From: Streptomyces sp. NBC_01408
Lineage (GTDB): Bacteria > Actinomycetota > Actinomycetes > Streptomycetales > Streptomycetaceae
Reading direction: 5' to 3'
Assembly (NCBI RefSeq): GCF_026340255.1
Contig: NZ_JAPEPJ010000001.1
Location: 2,287,001-2,351,000 of the forward strand
Length of the DNA: 64,000 nucleotides
Position numbers and translations under genes: made by a program
Part shown: in pieces, positions 1 through 6,826 of the stretch
Position numbering within the stretch: position 1 is the stretch's first letter
Layout of the letters: the number at the start of each line of letters is the position of its first letter
The notes under the pieces: model-generated
Seen by the model: the letters and a program-made list of their open reading frames with translations, nothing else
What the model was told of the DNA's origin: nothing
Database searches by the model: none

Positions 1-845
1 GCGCCGGTGTCCCGGCGGGCGCCACCTTCATCGAGGGCCGGATCCAGGACGCGGCACGCCACCTGGACGACTCCTACGACGCGGTGCTGCACTTCGCCGC
101 CTCCTCCCAGGTCGGCGAGTCCGTCGCGAACCCGGCCAAGTACTGGGAGAACAACGTCGGCGGCACCCTCGCGCTGCTGACCGCCATGCGGGACGCCGGG
201 GTGGGCAAGCTGGTCTTCTCCTCCACCGCGGCCACCTACGGCGAGCCCACCGAAGGCCTGCTCACCGAGGCCTCGGTGACCGCCCCGACCAACCCGTACG
301 GCGCCTCGAAGCTGGCCGTGGACCACATGATCGCCGGTATGTGCGCGGCGCACGGCCTGGCCGCGGTCTCGCTGCGGTACTTCAACGTGGCGGGCTCGTA
401 CAAGGAGTTCGGTGAGCGCCACGACCCCGAGACCCACCTGATCCCGCTGGTGCTCCAGGTCGCCCAGGGCAAGCGGGAGGCCATCTCGGTCTTCGGCGAG
501 GACTACCCGACCCCGGACGGCACCTGCGTACGCGACTACATCCACGTCGCCGACCTGGCGGAGGCGCACCTGGACGCGCTGCGGGTGGCCGCGCCCGGGG
601 AGCACCTGGTCTGCAACCTGGGCAACGGCAGCGGCTTCTCGGTCCGCGAGGTCATCGAGACGGTCCGCAAGGTCACCGGCAAGGAGATCCCCGAGGTGGT
701 CGCACCCCGCCGGGCCGGCGACCCGGCGGTCCTGGTCGCCTCGGCCCGCGCGGCCCACGAGCGCCTCGGCTGGACTCCGACCCGCTCGGGTCTCACCGGC
801 ATCATCACGGACGCGTGGAACTTCGCCCGTACGCACACCTCCTGA
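1..845 (+). CDS. galE: UDP-glucose 4-epimerase, 3' part
   Basis: C-terminal ~281 residues of an NAD-dependent UDP-glucose/UDP-galactose 4-epimerase (Leloir pathway, cytoplasm). The frame is open from base 3 and its start lies left of the window. Visible are the extended-SDR active site with a Ser/Thr run (SSTAATYGEP) and the catalytic Tyr-x3-Lys in NPYGASK, then the sugar-nucleotide region (RYFNVAG, RDYIHVADLAEAH, NLGNGSGFSV) and the typical end with LGWTP. It ends at a TGA at 843-845. As I recall, Streptomyces coelicolor has galE beside a LuxR-type regulator and tamR/tam, so this looks like conserved chromosome rather than part of the cluster. Confidence 0.93.
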   Translation, partial: AGVPAGATFIEGRIQDAARHLDDSYDAVLHFAASSQVGESVANPAKYWENNVGGTLALLTAMRDAGVGKLVFSSTAATYGEPTEGLLTEASVTAPTNPYGASKLAVDHMIAGMCAAHGLAAVSLRYFNVAGSYKEFGERHDPETHLIPLVLQVAQGKREAISVFGEDYPTPDGTCVRDYIHVADLAEAHLDALRVAAPGEHLVCNLGNGSGFSVREVIETVRKVTGKEIPEVVAPRRAGDPAVLVASARAAHERLGWTPTRSGLTGIITDAWNFARTHTS

Positions 846-1323
846 GCCCCTTGGGCCCGCCTGGGCCATCCCCGCTCCACCCGCCCCTCGCGCCGACCGG
901 TGCGGGGGGCGTGTGCGTTTGGGCCGCGCGCCGCTGTCGGGCGCTGTGCGCGGGCGCCCGGCGTGCACACGCCGGGTGAAATGCACCCCGTGCAACTGCC
1001 CGCGGCACACGCCGGGCATGAAGCCGCCATCCGGACCTTCAGGGCGGTCGAATTCAAGCCACCACAAAGGCCGTTCCGGACGGCCGCGCTGGAAAATCCC
1101 CGGGAAAACTTCTGCTATTCGGCCAACTGTGAGCGGTCACCGGCCCTACGCTGATGCGTGACACCGGTGGGGGCCGGTGTTGATTCAGGGGTCGAGACAC
1201 GTCGGGTACGGCGTCCGGTCCGGGGTAGTGCAGAGATGTCACGGCGGCGGCCGCGGCAGCTGCGGATCACCCGGTCCGGGCGCCGTACCCGCCGTCGTCC
1301 GTTCCCCGACCCTTGGGGGTTTT
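846..1323. promoter_or_regulatory. Intergenic region with two inverted repeats upstream of the LuxR-type regulator
   Basis: 478 bases without a convincing gene. Two perfect inverted repeats are visible. CCCGGCGTGCACACGCCGGG at 957-976 has 9-bp arms and its right half (CACACGCCGGG) recurs at 1006-1016. ACACCGG-N6-CCGGTGT lies at 1161-1180. Either could be an operator for the downstream regulator, or part of galE transcription termination. I could not identify convincing -35/-10 boxes. GGGGG at about 1315-1319 is the probable ribosome binding site of the GTG at 1324. Confidence 0.4.
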
Positions 1324-2088
1324 GTGGTTCGTATCCGGGTTCTCGTCGTCGACGATCACCGCATCTTCGCCGAATCGCTCGCAGCCGCGCTCGCGGCCGA
1401 GCCGGACGTGGACGTGTCCGCGGCCGGCAGCGGTCCCGCCGCCCTGCGCTGCCTCGAACGCGCGGTGGCCGAGGGCCGCCGCTTCGACGTCCTGCTGGTC
1501 GACGCCGATCTGGGCGCCGTCGCCGGGACCGTGCCCGCCCAGCGGGAGCCGGGCTCCGGGCCACCGCCCGTCGCCGACGGGATCGCGCTGGTCGCGGGGG
1601 TGCGGGTGTCCCACCCCGGGGTCCGTACCGTGGTCCTCGCCGAGCGCGACGACCCCCGCCGGGCCGCCCACGCGCTCCAGGCCGGGGCCTCGGGCTGGGT
1701 GGCGAAGGACTGCTCGCTCTCCCGGCTGCTGGCCGTCGTCCGGGGCGTCCTGCGGGAGGAGACCCACCTGCCGCCCGCGCTGCTCACCGGGGTGCTGCGC
1801 GAACTGACCGCGGCCCGCAAGCACCGTACGGACAGCGAACGGCTGGTGGAGTCGCTGACCCCGCGTGAGCACGAGGTGCTGCGCTGCATGGTGGCGGGGC
1901 TGGGCCGCAAGGACGTGGCCGCGCGGCTGTTCCTGTCCCCGCACACCGTCCGCACCCACATGCAGAACGTGCTGGGCAAGCTCGGTGTGCACTCCACCCT
2001 GGCCGCGGTGGCGCTGGCCCGGCGGGCGGGCGTACGGCCGGCGGACCTAGCCGGGGACGTTGTCGAACGGAGCGGTCAACTGGCGTAG
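1324..2088 (+). CDS. LuxR/NarL-family response regulator
   Basis: DNA-binding response regulator of 254 residues. The N-terminal receiver domain shows the acidic pair in VLVVDDH (Asp10, Asp11), the probable phospho-acceptor Asp60 in LLVDADLG and the Lys in GWVAKDC. The C-terminal LuxR helix-turn-helix starts at SLTPREHEVL and contains SPHTVRTHMQNVLGKLGV. The GTG at 1324 is chosen because the receiver fold begins exactly there and GGGGG precedes it; upstream codons would add an unrelated tail. The position expected to hold the conserved Ser/Thr is Ala (VVLAERDD), so phosphorylation signalling may be atypical. No partner kinase is in the window. The last 42 bases overlap tail-to-tail with the MarR gene on the other strand. 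Confidence 0.88.
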   Translation: MVRIRVLVVDDHRIFAESLAAALAAEPDVDVSAAGSGPAALRCLERAVAEGRRFDVLLVDADLGAVAGTVPAQREPGSGPPPVADGIALVAGVRVSHPGVRTVVLAERDDPRRAAHALQAGASGWVAKDCSLSRLLAVVRGVLREETHLPPALLTGVLRELTAARKHRTDSERLVESLTPREHEVLRCMVAGLGRKDVAARLFLSPHTVRTHMQNVLGKLGVHSTLAAVALARRAGVRPADLAGDVVERSGQLA

Positions 2089-2544
2089 CAGCGCGGCGAG
2101 GTCGCCGCGCTGGGCCTGCGAGAGCTGGGCCAGGATCGCCCGTTCCTGGGCCAGCAGCCCGGCCAGGGCCTGGTCGGCGCGGTCGCGCCCTTCGGGGCTC
2201 AGCCGGACCAGGACCCCGCGCCGGTCGCTGGGGTCCGGCAGCCGTTCGACGAGGCCCTTCTTGGCGAGCCGGTCGATGCGGTTGGTCATGGTGCCCGAGG
2301 TGACGAGGGTCTGGGTCAGCAGCTGGCCGGGCGAGAGCTGGTACGGGGCGCCCGCGCGCCGCAGGGAGGTCAGGACGTCGAACTCCCAAGGCTCCAGGCC
2401 GTGCTCGGAGAAGGCCAGCCTGCGGGCCCGGTCGAGGTGGCGCGCGAGCCTGCTGACACGGCTGAGCACTTCGAGCGGTTCCACGTCGAGGTCAGGGCGC
2501 TCCCGCCGCCATGCCGCGACCAGTCGGTCGACCTCGTCCTCCAT
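2047..2544 (-). CDS. MarR-family regulator, TamR-like
   Basis: 165-residue winged-helix repressor of the MarR family. The central part shows the MarR core: SPGQLLTQTLVTSG followed by MTNRIDRLAKKGLVER (recognition helix), then the wing DPSDRRGVLVRLSPEG, and a C-terminal dimerisation helix. It is divergent from a trans-aconitate methyltransferase gene, with palindromes between them. This is the layout of the S. coelicolor TamR/tam pair, where TamR responds to aconitate and citrate. The identification as TamR rests on this arrangement and not on a ligand-site comparison. The ATG at 2544 fits the family; an in-frame extension exists upstream (MKRLHIDRPLTLIR) but would run into the operator. Confidence 0.82.
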   Translation of the reverse strand: MEDEVDRLVAAWRRERPDLDVEPLEVLSRVSRLARHLDRARRLAFSEHGLEPWEFDVLTSLRRAGAPYQLSPGQLLTQTLVTSGTMTNRIDRLAKKGLVERLPDPSDRRGVLVRLSPEGRDRADQALAGLLAQERAILAQLSQAQRGDLAALLRQLTAPFDNVPG

Positions 2545-2571
2545 GCGGATCAGTGTAAGGGGTCTGTCGAT

Positions 2572-2625
2572 ATGAAGTCTCTTCATGTCGAGTATCTCGT
2601 GATCAAGTATCTTGACGTCGAGATA
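2572..2625. promoter_or_regulatory. Palindromic operator between the MarR gene and tam
   Basis: Three inverted repeats lie in tandem: ATGAAG-TCT-CTTCAT (2572-2586), CGAG-TAT-CTCG around 2589-2599, and TATCTTGACGTCGAGATA (2608-2625, perfect 5-bp outer arms). AGTATCT also recurs at 15-bp spacing. The region is AT-richer than its surroundings and sits between two divergent starts, as expected for an autoregulating MarR repressor that also controls tam. Confidence 0.7.
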
Positions 2626-2704
2626 TAAATGCGCGAGCATGGGGCATGGAGGGGGCTGAAACGGCTTCCGCTTCCGACCGCCCCGCCAGCAGGGAGGCTC
2701 GAAC

Positions 2705-3571
2705 ATGCATTCCGATACCGCCCAGGCCAGGATCCCCACGGCCGACGTCCTCTCCGACTCCTCCGCACCCACCTGGGACCCCCAGCAGTACCTCCGGCAC
2801 GCAGGCCACCGCACGCGCCCCTTCCTCGACCTCCTCACCCGCATACCGGAACTCCCGGCCCGGCCCGCCCGCATCGCCGACCTCGGCTGCGGCCCCGGCA
2901 ACGTCACCGCCCTCCTCGCCGGACGCTGGCCCGAGGCCCGCATCACGGGCTTCGACCTCTCCCCGGAGATGCTCCACCGCGCCACCGAGGAGTACGCGGG
3001 CCCCACCGCCGGCGGCGGCAGCCTCGACTTCCGCCTCGGCGACCTCGCCCACTGGCTCCCCGAGGAGCCGTACGACCTGATCGTGTCCAACGCCGCCCTC
3101 CAGTGGGTCCCCAGCCACCCCGGCTCCTTCGGCCCCTGGATCAACGGGCTGCGCCCCGGCGGCACCTTCGCCTTCCAGATCCCCGGCAACTTCACCGCCC
3201 CCAGCCACGCCCTGCTCGCCGACCTCTGCGACGCCCCGCGCTGGCGGGCCCGCCTCGCCGGCCACGGCGCCCGCTACATCCACCTGCTGGAACCCTCCGA
3301 ATACTTCGCCCGGCTCACCGAACTCGGCTGCGCCGTCGAGGTGTGGGAGACGACCTACCACCAGCTCCTGCAAGGCCCCGACCCGGTCCTCGACTGGGTC
3401 AAGGGAACCGCCCTGCGGCCCGTCCTGACCGCGCTCGGCGACGACCGGGACGCCGTGGACGCCTTCCTGACCGAGTACCGGGACCGGCTGCGCGCCGCCT
3501 ACCCGTCCGGGCCGCGGGGCACCGTCTTCCCCTTCCGCCGCATCTTCGCCGTCGCCCGCAAGGAGGCCTGA
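2705..3571 (+). CDS. tam: Trans-aconitate 2-methyltransferase
   Basis: 288-residue class I SAM-dependent methyltransferase. Motif I is IADLGCGPGNVT (about residues 57-68), with the acidic end of strand 2 at GFDLSPEML and the post-motif ALQWVPSHP, all close to the Tam family. Tam methylates trans-aconitate, an inhibitory by-product of the citric acid cycle enzyme aconitase, and acts in the cytoplasm. GGAGG lies about 8 bases before the ATG at 2705. It is divergent from the MarR-type regulator and shares its operator, so induction by tricarboxylates is likely. The VOC gene follows two bases after its stop. Confidence 0.85.
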   Translation: MHSDTAQARIPTADVLSDSSAPTWDPQQYLRHAGHRTRPFLDLLTRIPELPARPARIADLGCGPGNVTALLAGRWPEARITGFDLSPEMLHRATEEYAGPTAGGGSLDFRLGDLAHWLPEEPYDLIVSNAALQWVPSHPGSFGPWINGLRPGGTFAFQIPGNFTAPSHALLADLCDAPRWRARLAGHGARYIHLLEPSEYFARLTELGCAVEVWETTYHQLLQGPDPVLDWVKGTALRPVLTALGDDRDAVDAFLTEYRDRLRAAYPSGPRGTVFPFRRIFAVARKEA

Positions 3572-3573
3572 GC

Positions 3574-3951
3574 GTGCTCACCGCACTCGACCACGTACAA
3601 CTCGCCGCACCGCCCGGTGCGGAGGACCGGCTGCGCGCGTACTACACAGGGGTCCTCGGCATGACGGAGCTCTCCAAACCGCCCGTCCTCGCCGCGCGCG
3701 GGGGCTGCTGGTTCGCCGCCGGAGGCGTCCAGTTGCACCTCGGCGTGGAAGAGGACTTCCGCCCGGCCCGCAAGGCCCACCCGGGGCTGCGGGTGACCGG
3801 GATCGTGGAGTACGCGATCAGACTGGAGGAGCGCGGCGCCGAGGTCGTCTGGGACGACAACCTGCCGGGCCACCGCCGCTTCTACTCCGAGGACCCGGTC
3901 GGCAACCGGCTGGAGTTCCTGGAGCCGCACAGCCCGCGACCCCTCGCCTGA
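3574..3951 (+). CDS. VOC-superfamily (glyoxalase-like) protein
   Basis: 125-residue single VOC module. It starts ALDHVQLAAPPGAE, contains YYTGVLGMTELSKP, and ends with DPVGNRLEFLEP, where the last Glu is a usual metal ligand of the fold; the first ligand position is His in DHVQ. The reaction is unknown: members include glyoxalases, dioxygenases and resistance proteins. The GTG at 3574 is two bases after the tam stop, with AGGAGG inside the tam end as ribosome binding site, so it is co-transcribed with tam. Confidence 0.75.
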   Translation: MLTALDHVQLAAPPGAEDRLRAYYTGVLGMTELSKPPVLAARGGCWFAAGGVQLHLGVEEDFRPARKAHPGLRVTGIVEYAIRLEERGAEVVWDDNLPGHRRFYSEDPVGNRLEFLEPHSPRPLA

Positions 3952-3972
3952 CCCGCGCACCCACGCGCACCC

Positions 3973-4018
3973 ACGACGGCGCCCCGCCACCGGACCTCCG
4001 GTGGCGGGGCGCCGTCGT
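3973..4018. terminator. Strong hairpin, probable bidirectional terminator
   Basis: Two 22-base arms (3973-3994 and 3997-4018) are perfectly complementary and very GC-rich. They lie between the convergent VOC and TetR genes. There is no clear T-run, which is common in Streptomyces terminators. Confidence 0.8.
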
Positions 4019-4035
4019 ACGCGTCGCCCGCCCGC

Positions 4036-4710
4036 TCAGCTCTTGCGGCGGCCCACCAGCTGCGGCTTCGACTCCAGCCCGTCCAGCCCGTGCCACGCCA
4101 GGTTCACCAGGTGCGCGGCGACCTCCGCCTTCTTCGGCCGGCGCACGTCCAGCCACCACTGGCCGGTCAGCGCCACCATCCCCACCAGCGCCTGCGCGTA
4201 CAGCGGGGCCAGCTTCGGATCGAAGCCCCGGGCCTTGAACTCCAGGCCCAGGATGTCCTCCACCTGCGTGGCGATGTCGCTGATCAGCGAGGCGAAGGTG
4301 CCCGTGGACTGGGCGACGGGGGAATCCCGTACCAGGATCCGGAAACCGTCCGTGTACGACTCGATGTAGTCCAGCAGCGCGAACGCCGCCTGCTCCAGCA
4401 GCTCCCGCGGGTGCCCGGCCGTCAGCGCGCCCGTCACCCCGTCCAGCAGCTGGCGCATCTCCCGGTCCACGACGACCGCGTACAGGCCCTCCTTGCCGCC
4501 GAAGTGCTCGTACACCACCGGCTTGGACACCCCGGCCTTCGCCGCGATCTCCTCCACCGACGTGCCCTCGAAGCCCTTCTCCGCGAACAGGGTCCGACCG
4601 ATGTCCAGCAGCTGCTGACGCCGCTCCGCGCCCGTCATCCGTACCCGGCGGCCGCGCCTGGGCTTGTCGCTGCTGGAATTACTGCCGTCGATCGCCACGC
4701 CCCCCATCAT
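4036..4710 (-). CDS. TetR-family regulator coupled to the desaturase
   Basis: 224-residue TetR/AcrR repressor. The helix-turn-helix lies near residues 40-75: SVEEIAAKAGVSKPVVYEHF followed by GGKEGLYAVV. The effector domain ends in a basic tail (GRRKS). The first ATG (4710) overlaps the desaturase stop as ATGA, so the two genes are translationally coupled and the regulator is downstream in the same transcript. By analogy to other desaturase/TetR pairs it probably senses acyl-CoA or membrane fluidity and represses its own operon through the tandem sites at 5773-5802. A second start at the adjacent ATG (4707) is equally possible. Confidence 0.83.
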   Translation of the reverse strand: MMGGVAIDGSNSSSDKPRRGRRVRMTGAERRQQLLDIGRTLFAEKGFEGTSVEEIAAKAGVSKPVVYEHFGGKEGLYAVVVDREMRQLLDGVTGALTAGHPRELLEQAAFALLDYIESYTDGFRILVRDSPVAQSTGTFASLISDIATQVEDILGLEFKARGFDPKLAPLYAQALVGMVALTGQWWLDVRRPKKAEVAAHLVNLAWHGLDGLESKPQLVGRRKS

Positions 4711-5702
4711 GCCGCGTTCGGGGCGTTTTCCTTGCGGCGGGCGTCGACGCGGGCCTCCGAGGGCCAGCGGACGTCCGTGGCCCAGCCCAGCTGCTCGAAC
4801 CAGCGGATCAGACGGGCGCTGGAGTCGACCTGGCCGCGCAGTACGCCGTGCCGCGCCGAGGTCGGGTCGGCGTGGTGCAGGTTGTGCCAGGACTCGCCGC
4901 AGGACAGCACCGCCAGCCACCACACGTTGCCCGAACGGTCCCGGGACTTGAAGGGCCGCTTGCCCACCGCGTGGCAGATCGAGTTGATCGACCACGTCAC
5001 GTGGTGCAGCAGGGCCACCCGGACCAGCGAGCCCCAGAAGAACGCCGTGAACGCGCCCCACCAGGACATCGTCACCAGACCGCCCACCAGCGGCGGGATG
5101 GCGAGGGAGACCATCGTCCAGAAGATGAAGTCACGCGAGATCCGCCGGATCGCAGGGTCCTTGATCAGGTCGGGGGCGTACTTCTGCTGATCGGTCTGCT
5201 CCTCGTCGAACAGCCAGCCGATGTGCGCCCACCACAGGCCCTTCATCAGCGCCGGCAAGGTCTCGCCGAACCGCCACGGCGAATGCGGGTCGCCCTCGTG
5301 GTCGGAGTACTTGTGGTGCTTGCGGTGGTCCGCCACCCAGCGCACCAGCGGGCCCTCCACCGCCATCGAACCCATCACGGCCAGCGCGATCCGCAACGGC
5401 CGCTTCGCCTTGAAGGAACCGTGCGTGAAGTAGCGGTGGAAGCCGATGGTGATCCCGTGGCAGGCCAGGAAGTACATGAAGACCATCAGGCCGAGGTCCA
5501 GCCAGCTCACCCCCCAGCCCCAGGCCAGCGGGACCGCCGCCAGCAGGGCCAGGAAGGGAGCGGTGATGAACAGCAGGAGCGCGATCTGCTCGATGGACCG
5601 CTTGTTCTCGCCGCCGAGGGTCGCGGACGGCGCAGACACTGAATCTTCAGCACGCGTGGAGGTCGCGGAGGCGTCCTCGATCAGATCAGGACTGGTGGTC
5701 AT
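4707..5702 (-). CDS. Membrane fatty-acid (acyl-CoA) desaturase
   Basis: 331-residue integral-membrane di-iron desaturase that introduces a cis double bond into fatty acyl chains. All three histidine boxes are present: HRYFTH (after ACHGITIGF), HRKHHKYSD and, near the C-terminus, GESWHNLHHAD. At least four hydrophobic segments are visible, such as ALLLFITAPFLALLAAVPL and LGLMVFMYFLA. The ATG at 5702 is preceded by AGGGGA at good spacing; an upstream in-frame ATG would add 22 low-complexity residues. The operon is desaturase then TetR regulator. It is probably a housekeeping lipid gene and not part of the neighbouring cluster. Confidence 0.88.
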   Translation of the reverse strand: MTTSPDLIEDASATSTRAEDSVSAPSATLGGENKRSIEQIALLLFITAPFLALLAAVPLAWGWGVSWLDLGLMVFMYFLACHGITIGFHRYFTHGSFKAKRPLRIALAVMGSMAVEGPLVRWVADHRKHHKYSDHEGDPHSPWRFGETLPALMKGLWWAHIGWLFDEEQTDQQKYAPDLIKDPAIRRISRDFIFWTMVSLAIPPLVGGLVTMSWWGAFTAFFWGSLVRVALLHHVTWSINSICHAVGKRPFKSRDRSGNVWWLAVLSCGESWHNLHHADPTSARHGVLRGQVDSSARLIRWFEQLGWATDVRWPSEARVDARRKENAPNAA

Positions 5703-5772
5703 GGGGTCCCCTGGGGGTGAGGAGTCGGTGGGGCGCCTCCCGGCAGAAACCGGGGGAGCCAGGGTCACAGAC

Positions 5773-5802
5773 CCTACGGACCCGTAACCTACGGCATCGT
5801 AA
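5773..5802. promoter_or_regulatory. Tandem operator upstream of desaturase/TetR operon
   Basis: Two adjacent 15-bp direct repeats of the form CCTACGGNNNCGTAA (5773-5787 and 5788-5802), each with an imperfect palindrome core (TACGGACCCGTA at 5775-5786, TACGGCATCGTA at 5790-5801). The site is 70-100 bases upstream of the desaturase ATG. Its size and symmetry fit a TetR-family operator occupied by two dimers. Confidence 0.7.
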
Positions 5803-5867
5803 GTATGGCAAAGGCGGGGGCCGGGGCACCAGGACCACGCCCGGTCCGAACGCGCCGCCGACGGCCG

Positions 5868-6623
5868 TCACGCGGCCGCCATACCGCCGCCCCGCTCAGC
5901 CGCCGGTCGCCGGGGTCCGCCCGGCAGCGGATGGAGGCGGACCGCGACGGCCGCGGCGTACCCCCCTCCCGCCGGGACATCGTCGAGCCGCCATCCCGGG
6001 AGGTGGGCGGGGACCTTCCCCGTACCGACGTGGTCCAGTGCGGTCGAGCGGGACAGCCCCGTGCCGATGGCCTTCAGGTAAGCCTCCTTCCGGCACCACG
6101 CACGGAGGAAGGCGCCAGCGCGTTCCGCCTCGGGCAGAAGGGCCAGTTCCGCGTGTTCCGCGGGGTGCAGGAGACGGCTCAGCCGCCTGACCACGGCCGG
6201 ATCGGGTGTCCTCTCCAGGTCCACGCCCACAGGTGTCCGCGCGACCGCGATGAGGCCCCGGTCCGCGCAGTGGCTGAGTGAGAAGTGAAGCGGGTCGCCT
6301 TCGACGCCGGGTCGTCCATGGGGTTCACCGCACCCTGGACACGGATGGCGGATGAACGGCACCTCCGCCGGAGGCATCCCGAGCTCGCGGGCGAGTGCCA
6401 TGCGCAGTGCCAGATGGGTGACGAGGTACGTGTCCCGGTCGCGGCGCCCTCGGAACGCGGCGGCACGCCGCAGTTCCTCGCGACTGAGTACGGACGGTAC
6501 CGCGCGCTCCCGTTCGTACGTCAGATCCGCCGCGCGGACCGACAGGAGCCGGGGGGTGTCACCGCTGAAGTCCATCGGCTCGTCCCCGAACCCCGGAGCG
6601 GGCATCGCCGGCGACGGTGTCAT
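5868..6623 (-). CDS. Sfp-type 4'-phosphopantetheinyl transferase
   Basis: 251-residue PPTase that converts apo carrier proteins to the holo form using coenzyme A. The substrates here would be the ACP at 36.5 kb and the seven T domains of the NRPS. Family motifs are present: GVDLERT (metal-binding Asp/Glu) and WCRKEAYLKAIGTGL (the W-x2-KEA-x3-K signature), plus HFSLSHC near the middle. Its length is normal for the Sfp group. ATG at 6623 is chosen because GAGGAGG precedes it; a second ATG at 6641 would add six residues. It is divergent from block A and shares a ~90-base intergenic region with its first ORF. Confidence 0.88.
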   Translation of the reverse strand: MTPSPAMPAPGFGDEPMDFSGDTPRLLSVRAADLTYERERAVPSVLSREELRRAAAFRGRRDRDTYLVTHLALRMALARELGMPPAEVPFIRHPCPGCGEPHGRPGVEGDPLHFSLSHCADRGLIAVARTPVGVDLERTPDPAVVRRLSRLLHPAEHAELALLPEAERAGAFLRAWCRKEAYLKAIGTGLSRSTALDHVGTGKVPAHLPGWRLDDVPAGGGYAAAVAVRLHPLPGGPRRPAAERGGGMAAA

Positions 6624-6715
6624 GTCCTCGGGCCTCCTCATTGGGCAGTGGCAGCAGCTTGCCGAGCGGCCCCGGCGAACGCACGCGTAAAGGGGCCTAT
6701 GAAAGGAGGGAATGA

Positions 6716-6817
6716 ATGTCGTTGACAGCCAGACGGCCGCGGGCGATGTTTTCGCTGGCCCGAAGGGCGGCGTGCCGACGTGAAAGCGGCGTGACAACAC
6801 ATCTCTGCAGTCGATGA
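6716..6817 (+). CDS. 33-residue peptide upstream of LanB-like gene: candidate precursor, scaffold or leader peptide
   Basis: Small ORF with an almost perfect Shine-Dalgarno (AAAGGAGGG at 6702-6710) six bases before the ATG, ending nine bases before the first LanB-like gene. The peptide begins MSLTARRPRAMFSLARR and ends HLCSR. It has Cys at positions 20 and 31, several Ser/Thr between them, and many Arg. Its place matches that of scaffold peptides of LanB/PEARL systems. Alternatively, its LTARR start and CRR motif resemble the short cysteine-containing leader peptides found upstream of actinobacterial sulfur-metabolism genes, which would make it an attenuator for this operon. Translation is well supported; function is not known. 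Confidence 0.55.
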   Translation: MSLTARRPRAMFSLARRAACRRESGVTTHLCSR

Positions 6818-6826
6818 GTTGGGGCA

